9,441 nucleotides of DNA from an uncultured Bacteroidia bacterium (GTDB lineage Bacteria > Bacteroidota > Bacteroidia > Bacteroidales > UBA932). Below the pieces are notes generated by a model. It did no database searches. It was not told the origin of the DNA and worked only from the letters and a program-made list of their open reading frames with translations. Positions within the stretch are counted from its first letter, which is position 1, and each line of letters opens with the position of its first letter. The translations under genes were made by a program, and so were the position numbers. The stretch lies in contig CADBMK010000188.1 in the NCBI GenBank assembly GCA_902795785.1, positions 1 through 9,441 of the forward strand, given 5' to 3'. Below are positions 6,686 through 9,441 of the stretch, piece after piece.

Positions 6686-7723
6686 ATGAGTACATACATC
6701 CCTAAGAATTACTCAAACCTTCTTGGCAACAAGGAGAATACTGAAAAAGCCATCAAATCAGTAAAGGACATGTTTCAGGCAAACCTGTCCGCCCAGCTTG
6801 CACTTCTGCGCGTCACCGCGCCGATGGTTGTCATGACCGGCACTGGTATCAACGACGATCTTAACAGCGTTGAACGTCCTGTCAGGTTCCCTATCAAGTC
6901 ACTTGGAGACAAGAGCGCGGAAGTTGTCCACTCCCTTGCAAAGTGGAAAAGACTCAAGCTCGGTGAAATGGGACTTGAGCCGGGACTTGGAATCTATACG
7001 GACATGAACGCCCTTCGTCCAGACGAAGACCTTGACAACCTTCATTCCATCTATGTTGACCAGTGGGACTGGGAAAAGGTTATCCGCAAGGAAGACAGAA
7101 ACATTGAATTCCTCAAGAAGACTGTAAAAAGAATCTACGAGGCTATAAAGGTAACCGAAAACAAGATTTTCGTCGAGTATCCCCAAATCAAGCCTATTCT
7201 TCCTGACGATATCTTCTTCATTCACGCTGAAGAACTGCTCAGGATGTATCCTGACCTTTCGCCGAAGGAAAGGGAGAACGCAATAGTAGAGAAGCATCAG
7301 GCCGTATTCATTATGGGTATCGGCGGTGCTCTTTCAGACGGCAAGGCTCACGACGGCAGGGCCGCCGACTATGACGACTGGTCAACGCCTAATTCTGATG
7401 GTTTTATGGGGCTGAACGGAGACATTATGCTTTGGAACCCTGTGCTTGAAAGAGCGTTCGAGGTATCAAGCATGGGCATCCGTGTAGACGAGGAAGCATT
7501 GGAAAGACAGCTTGAGATAAAAGACCAGACCTGGAAAAAAGACTTGTATTTCCACAAGAGACTTCTTGCCGGAGAACTTCCTTACACTATCGGAGGCGGT
7601 ATCGGACAGTCTCGTCTCTGTATGTATCTCCTCAGGAAAGCGCACATCGGCGAGATTCAGAGCAGCATCTGGCCTGATGAAGACCGCGCCGCCTGTCTCG
7701 CCGCTGGCATTGATCTGGTATAA
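6686..7723 (+). CDS. asnA: Aspartate-ammonia ligase (ammonia-dependent asparagine synthetase)
   Basis: AsnA makes L-asparagine from L-aspartate and ammonia with ATP cleavage to AMP and pyrophosphate, in the cytoplasm. The 345-aa product has the family's class II aminoacyl-tRNA-synthetase-like fold signatures: LLRVTAPMVV (40-49), TGTGINDDLNSVERPVRF (51-68), GLGIYTDMNALRPDEDLDNLHS (100-121), YVDQWDWEKVI (123-133), and near the C terminus GGGIGQSR (303-310) followed by MYLLRKAHIGEIQSSIWP. The length is close to that of E. coli AsnA (330 aa). The ATG at 6686 is preferred over an in-frame TTG at 6662 because STYIPKNY fits the usual N terminus. No consensus -7 element was found between the upstream terminator and the start, so the promoter is unclear. 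It converges on queF with 23 bases between the stops. AsnA ties asparagine supply to free ammonia rather than to glutamine. Confidence 0.97.
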   Translation: MSTYIPKNYSNLLGNKENTEKAIKSVKDMFQANLSAQLALLRVTAPMVVMTGTGINDDLNSVERPVRFPIKSLGDKSAEVVHSLAKWKRLKLGEMGLEPGLGIYTDMNALRPDEDLDNLHSIYVDQWDWEKVIRKEDRNIEFLKKTVKRIYEAIKVTENKIFVEYPQIKPILPDDIFFIHAEELLRMYPDLSPKERENAIVEKHQAVFIMGIGGALSDGKAHDGRAADYDDWSTPNSDGFMGLNGDIMLWNPVLERAFEVSSMGIRVDEEALERQLEIKDQTWKKDLYFHKRLLAGELPYTIGGGIGQSRLCMYLLRKAHIGEIQSSIWPDEDRAACLAAGIDLV

Positions 7724-7725
7724 GA

Positions 7726-7740
7726 GGGCTAAGCCCCTGT
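7726..7740. terminator. Weak hairpin between convergent asnA and queF
   Basis: GGGCT (7726-7730) and AGCCC (7732-7736) form a short palindrome in the 23-base gap between the convergent stops. The stem is only four or five base pairs and no T tract follows on either strand, so a terminator role is tentative. Confidence 0.25.
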
Positions 7741-7746
7741 TAATGA

Positions 7747-8208
7747 TTACTCGTGGACAGCGAAACGCTGCTCCGCGAGTTTTTCGTATTTGGTACCCGG
7801 CCTGCCATAATTGGCATAAGGATAAATACTGATTCCCCCTCTTGGAGTAAAGAGTCCGGTAACCTCTATATACTTCGGATCCATCAACTTGATCAGATCC
7901 TTCATAATCTTGTTAACGCAATCCTCGTGAAAATCACCGTGATTGCGGAAACTGAATAGATACAGTTTAAGAGACTTGCTCTCAACCATCCTGACATCCG
8001 GTATATAGGAGATACGTATCTCTGCAAAATCAGGCTGTCCGGTAATAGGACAGAGTGATGTAAATTCCGGGCAGTTGAACCTTACCCAGTAATCATTTTC
8101 CTGATGCTTATTGACAAAGGTCTCAAGCACCTGAGGTGTATAATCAAACTGATAATCAGTTTTCTTTCCAAGAGACTGAAGTCCCTCGAGTTCCCTTCCT
8201 TCTGCCAT
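7747..8208 (-). CDS. queF: NADPH-dependent preQ0 (7-cyano-7-deazaguanine) reductase
   Basis: QueF reduces the nitrile of preQ0 to the aminomethyl group of preQ1 using two NADPH, the last free-base step before insertion into tRNA by Tgt in queuosine synthesis. The 153-aa protein is the short, single-domain (Bacillus-type) form. It carries FTSLCPITGQPDFAEI with the nucleophilic Cys (C53) and the general acid Asp (D60). The QueF signature ESKSLKLYLFSFRNHGDFHED (76-96) follows, including the His-Glu pair (H94, E95) used in substrate binding. All catalytic positions are intact. The ATG at 8208-8206 lies two bases downstream of the stop of the transporter gene, so the two are almost certainly co-transcribed and probably translationally coupled. 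No promoter is visible for queF alone. Confidence 0.97.
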   Translation of the reverse strand: MAEGRELEGLQSLGKKTDYQFDYTPQVLETFVNKHQENDYWVRFNCPEFTSLCPITGQPDFAEIRISYIPDVRMVESKSLKLYLFSFRNHGDFHEDCVNKIMKDLIKLMDPKYIEVTGLFTPRGGISIYPYANYGRPGTKYEKLAEQRFAVHE

Positions 8209-8210
8209 AA

Positions 8211-8876
8211 TTAAATATCTTTGATTAAGAATGGATTATAACTGATTGACGTATCAAAAGTATCGATATTCTCCTTCTTCTTCACGTACTTGACAACTGC
8301 GCCCGTAACCGGAAGGATGATAATCTCATAAAGAACCTTCACGGTAACCTGGCACATCATCATAGTAAGGACTGTCTTGAGTCCGGTGTTCCAGAAAACG
8401 ATTGGAATGAAGATCATGGAATCTATCAACTCACCGGCAACGGAAGAGGCAATGGCACGGACGCCAAAATACTTTCCGTTCGATGCTACCTTCATCTTGC
8501 TCATTATCATGGCATTGACATTCGAGCCGGCAAGAAATGCAAGCAGCGATGCTGCTGCAGCCTTAGGCGCAGCACTGAACACGCTTTCAAAAGCGGCTTC
8601 CCCATCCCAGAACGGAGCTCCCGGAAGCATTATCACCAACTGAGAGGCTAAGATGAAAAAGAAATTCATCGCAAACCCCATCCAAATCACAAGACGGGCC
8701 TTCCTGTAGCCGTACACCTCGCAGAGGCAATCATTAAGAATGTAGGAAATTGGGAAAATAATGACTGCTCCGGGCAGAACACACCATCCCCAAAGAAGAA
8801 AAATCTTAACAGCGAATAAATTTGATGCAATCAGGCAGACATTAAAAAGTACTGCCATCCATAAGAATGTAAACAT
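8211..8876 (-). CDS. Queuosine precursor transporter, YhhQ family (DUF165)
   Basis: This 221-aa inner-membrane protein has about six hydrophobic helices. It shows YhhQ/DUF165 signatures: LFNVCLIASNLFAVK near the N terminus, FPISYILNDCLCEVYGYRKAR (the usual SYxLxDxxxEVYGxxxAR motif), SNVNAMIMSKMK, and VRAIASSVAGELIDSMIF. E. coli YhhQ imports the 7-deazaguanine precursors preQ0 and preQ1; the family is also linked to queuine uptake. Placement directly ahead of queF supports preQ0 as at least one substrate, since imported preQ0 would need reduction to preQ1. The ATG at 8876-8874 is chosen because the hydrophobic helix starts right after it. A longer frame from TTG at 8942 would begin inside the -7 promoter element and would add a non-conserved 22-residue extension. 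The leader between promoter and ATG is structured (see the separate entry). Confidence 0.93.
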   Translation of the reverse strand: MFTFLWMAVLFNVCLIASNLFAVKIFLLWGWCVLPGAVIIFPISYILNDCLCEVYGYRKARLVIWMGFAMNFFFILASQLVIMLPGAPFWDGEAAFESVFSAAPKAAAASLLAFLAGSNVNAMIMSKMKVASNGKYFGVRAIASSVAGELIDSMIFIPIVFWNTGLKTVLTMMMCQVTVKVLYEIIILPVTGAVVKYVKKKENIDTFDTSISYNPFLIKDI

Positions 8877-8881
8877 ATTTT

Positions 8882-8910
8882 CTTGTTTTTTCAGTGGTAC
8901 CAAGCACACT
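8882..8910 (-). promoter_or_regulatory. Candidate preQ1-I-like pseudoknot in the yhhQ-queF leader
   Basis: Read on the minus strand, AGTG (8910-8907) can pair with CACT (8896-8893), enclosing a 10-base loop TGCTTGGTAC. The loop's CTTG (8904-8901) can pair with CAAG (8885-8882) in the tail GAAAAAACAAG that follows. This gives an H-type pseudoknot with an A-rich strand, the general layout of class I preQ1 riboswitches, ending five bases before the transporter ATG. The P1 stem is only four pairs, and a competing hairpin CCAAG/CTTGG (8913-8900) uses the same bases. The position before preQ0/preQ1 genes is suggestive; the fold is inferred by eye only. Confidence 0.3.
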
Positions 8911-8928
8911 TGGACGGGCACCGTGCCC
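8900..8928 (-). repeat. Tandem hairpins in the yhhQ-queF leader
   Basis: Two adjacent palindromes occupy most of the leader. The near-perfect GGGCAC/GTGCCC palindrome spans 8916-8928, and CCAAG/CTTGG with a four-base loop spans 8900-8913. Two bases separate them. Neither is followed closely by a clean T tract on the minus strand (the following bases are A-rich), so these look like leader structure rather than a minus-strand terminator. Confidence 0.5.
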
Positions 8929-8939
8929 AATCCTCGCTG

Positions 8940-8947
8940 CAAAGGTA
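8940..8947 (-). promoter_or_regulatory. Bacteroidota -7 promoter element for yhhQ-queF
   Basis: TACCTTTG on the minus strand exactly matches TAnnTTTG. Transcription would begin near 8934, leaving a leader of about 58 bases before the ATG at 8876. The -33 region is only T-rich (TTTTC) at the right spacing. The element lies 23 bases after the upstream kinase stop. Confidence 0.55.
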
Positions 8948-8970
8948 GCGCTTTTCAGAAAATATGAAAA

Positions 8971-9441
8971 TTATTTTTTGTATCCGTCGAACTCTGATGC
9001 GAAGGTTGAACCGACGCCGACCTTACTCTCGACGCTGACCTCACCGCCCATCATCTCTGTGAAAGACTTGGCGATTGACAGTCCAAGGCCCACTCCCGGA
9101 ATGAAAGCATCGCCTTTCCAGAACAACTTGAACGTAAACTGAAGTTTCTCTTCTGGGATACCAGGGCCTTCATCCTTGACCCAGATCTTAGCCCTTTCGG
9201 AACTGCTGTCAAACGTACATCCGACAGTTACAGTGCCCTTGCTGGAGAACTTAAGGCCATTTCCGATATACTGGCCGATAACTTCCTTCAGACGGAGACT
9301 GTCCGCAGAAATATAGACATCGTCCGGGCAGTCGCCCAGTTCGAGGCCGACCGTTCCGTTAAGCTTATCCTGCCACTCAAAAATTATAGTCTCAAGGAGT
9401 TCCTTGACGTGAACCTCCTCCGGAACCATCTTCACGCGGCC
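8971..9441 (-). CDS. Sensor histidine kinase, C-terminal ATPase part (5' truncated by window edge)
   Basis: The minus-strand frame is open to the right edge (first visible codons read GRVKMVPEEV), so the start, the sensor region and the H box lie outside. The 156 visible residues begin at the segment that normally follows the HisKA helix pair, then cover the HATPase_c domain. The N box is IGQYIGNGLKFS (N61 from the first visible residue), G1 is KDEGPGIPEE (D90), the F-box region is FTFKLFWKGDAF, and G2 is PGVGLGLS (GVGLGL 116-121). The end, TEMMGGEVSVESKVGVGSTFASEF, is typical. The ATP-binding residues look intact. The frame ends at 8971 with no receiver domain after the ATPase. No terminator was seen between its stop and the yhhQ promoter 23 bases on, so some read-through into yhhQ-queF is possible. 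Confidence 0.9.
   Translation of the reverse strand, partial: GRVKMVPEEVHVKELLETIIFEWQDKLNGTVGLELGDCPDDVYISADSLRLKEVIGQYIGNGLKFSSKGTVTVGCTFDSSSERAKIWVKDEGPGIPEEKLQFTFKLFWKGDAFIPGVGLGLSIAKSFTEMMGGEVSVESKVGVGSTFASEFDGYKK

Noticed and set aside
8891..8901. GGTACC palindrome in the yhhQ leader considered as an operator
   Set aside because: A six-base palindrome is expected by chance and also occurs elsewhere in the window (for example near 7792 and 6459).
8877..8942. TTG start at 8942 extending the YhhQ-family protein by 22 residues
   Set aside because: The start falls inside the -7 element TACCTTTG and the added residues are not membrane-like or conserved; the region is better read as an untranslated leader.
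4679..9441. The two histidine kinases considered as a duplicated pair flanking a transferred segment
   Set aside because: The shared residues are those of the general HATPase core; there are no direct repeats, integrase genes or tRNA ends around asnA, queF and yhhQ.
1..9441. CRISPR arrays, insertion sequences, tRNA or rRNA genes
   Set aside because: No regularly spaced repeats, transposase motifs with terminal repeats, or tRNA/rRNA-like sequences were seen on either strand.

Overview
The window looks like chromosomal DNA from a member of the Bacteroidales (Bacteroidota), perhaps an uncultured gut or rumen lineage. The evidence is several -7 promoter elements of the Bacteroidota form TAnnTTTG, the absence of clear Shine-Dalgarno sequences at the starts, a secreted-type GH20 hexosaminidase, and sensor kinases of the kind common in that phylum. 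GC content is moderate and coding density is very high. No mobile element, CRISPR array, tRNA or rRNA was seen.

Layout, left to right. (1) Positions 1-1058, plus strand: the 3' part of a GH20 beta-N-acetylhexosaminidase gene, cut by the window edge. (2) 1059-2531, minus: a UPF0371/DUF1846 protein of unknown function, whose stop codon directly abuts the GH20 stop. (3) 2532-2589: a short divergent promoter region with one perfect -7 element per strand. (4) 2590-4593, plus: an exported calcineurin-like metallophosphoesterase of the Dcr2/PAP29-like type joined to a long C-terminal domain that resembles a beta-propeller. (5) 4594-4678: a strong inverted repeat with a promoter -7 sequence in its apex. 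(6) 4679-6574, plus: a membrane sensor histidine kinase with a helical, TPR-like periplasmic domain, followed by an intrinsic terminator. (7) 6686-7723, plus: asnA, ammonia-dependent asparagine synthetase. (8) 8876-7747, minus: a two-gene queuosine operon, a YhhQ-type precursor transporter followed by queF. (9) 8971-9441, minus: the C-terminal half of a second histidine kinase, cut by the window edge.

The genes mostly look like independent housekeeping, nutrient and sensory units. The clear functional pair is yhhQ-queF: one protein imports a 7-deazaguanine precursor and the other reduces preQ0 to preQ1 for tRNA queuosine. Its roughly 58-nt leader can be folded into an H-type pseudoknot with an A-rich tail next to the start codon, resembling class I preQ1 riboswitches. 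This is the most interesting regulatory hypothesis here and is unproven. Other points of interest are the phosphoesterase-propeller fusion, the promoter embedded in a hairpin before the kinase, and the nearly leaderless start of the UPF0371 gene. I did not find a convincing new multi-gene system.
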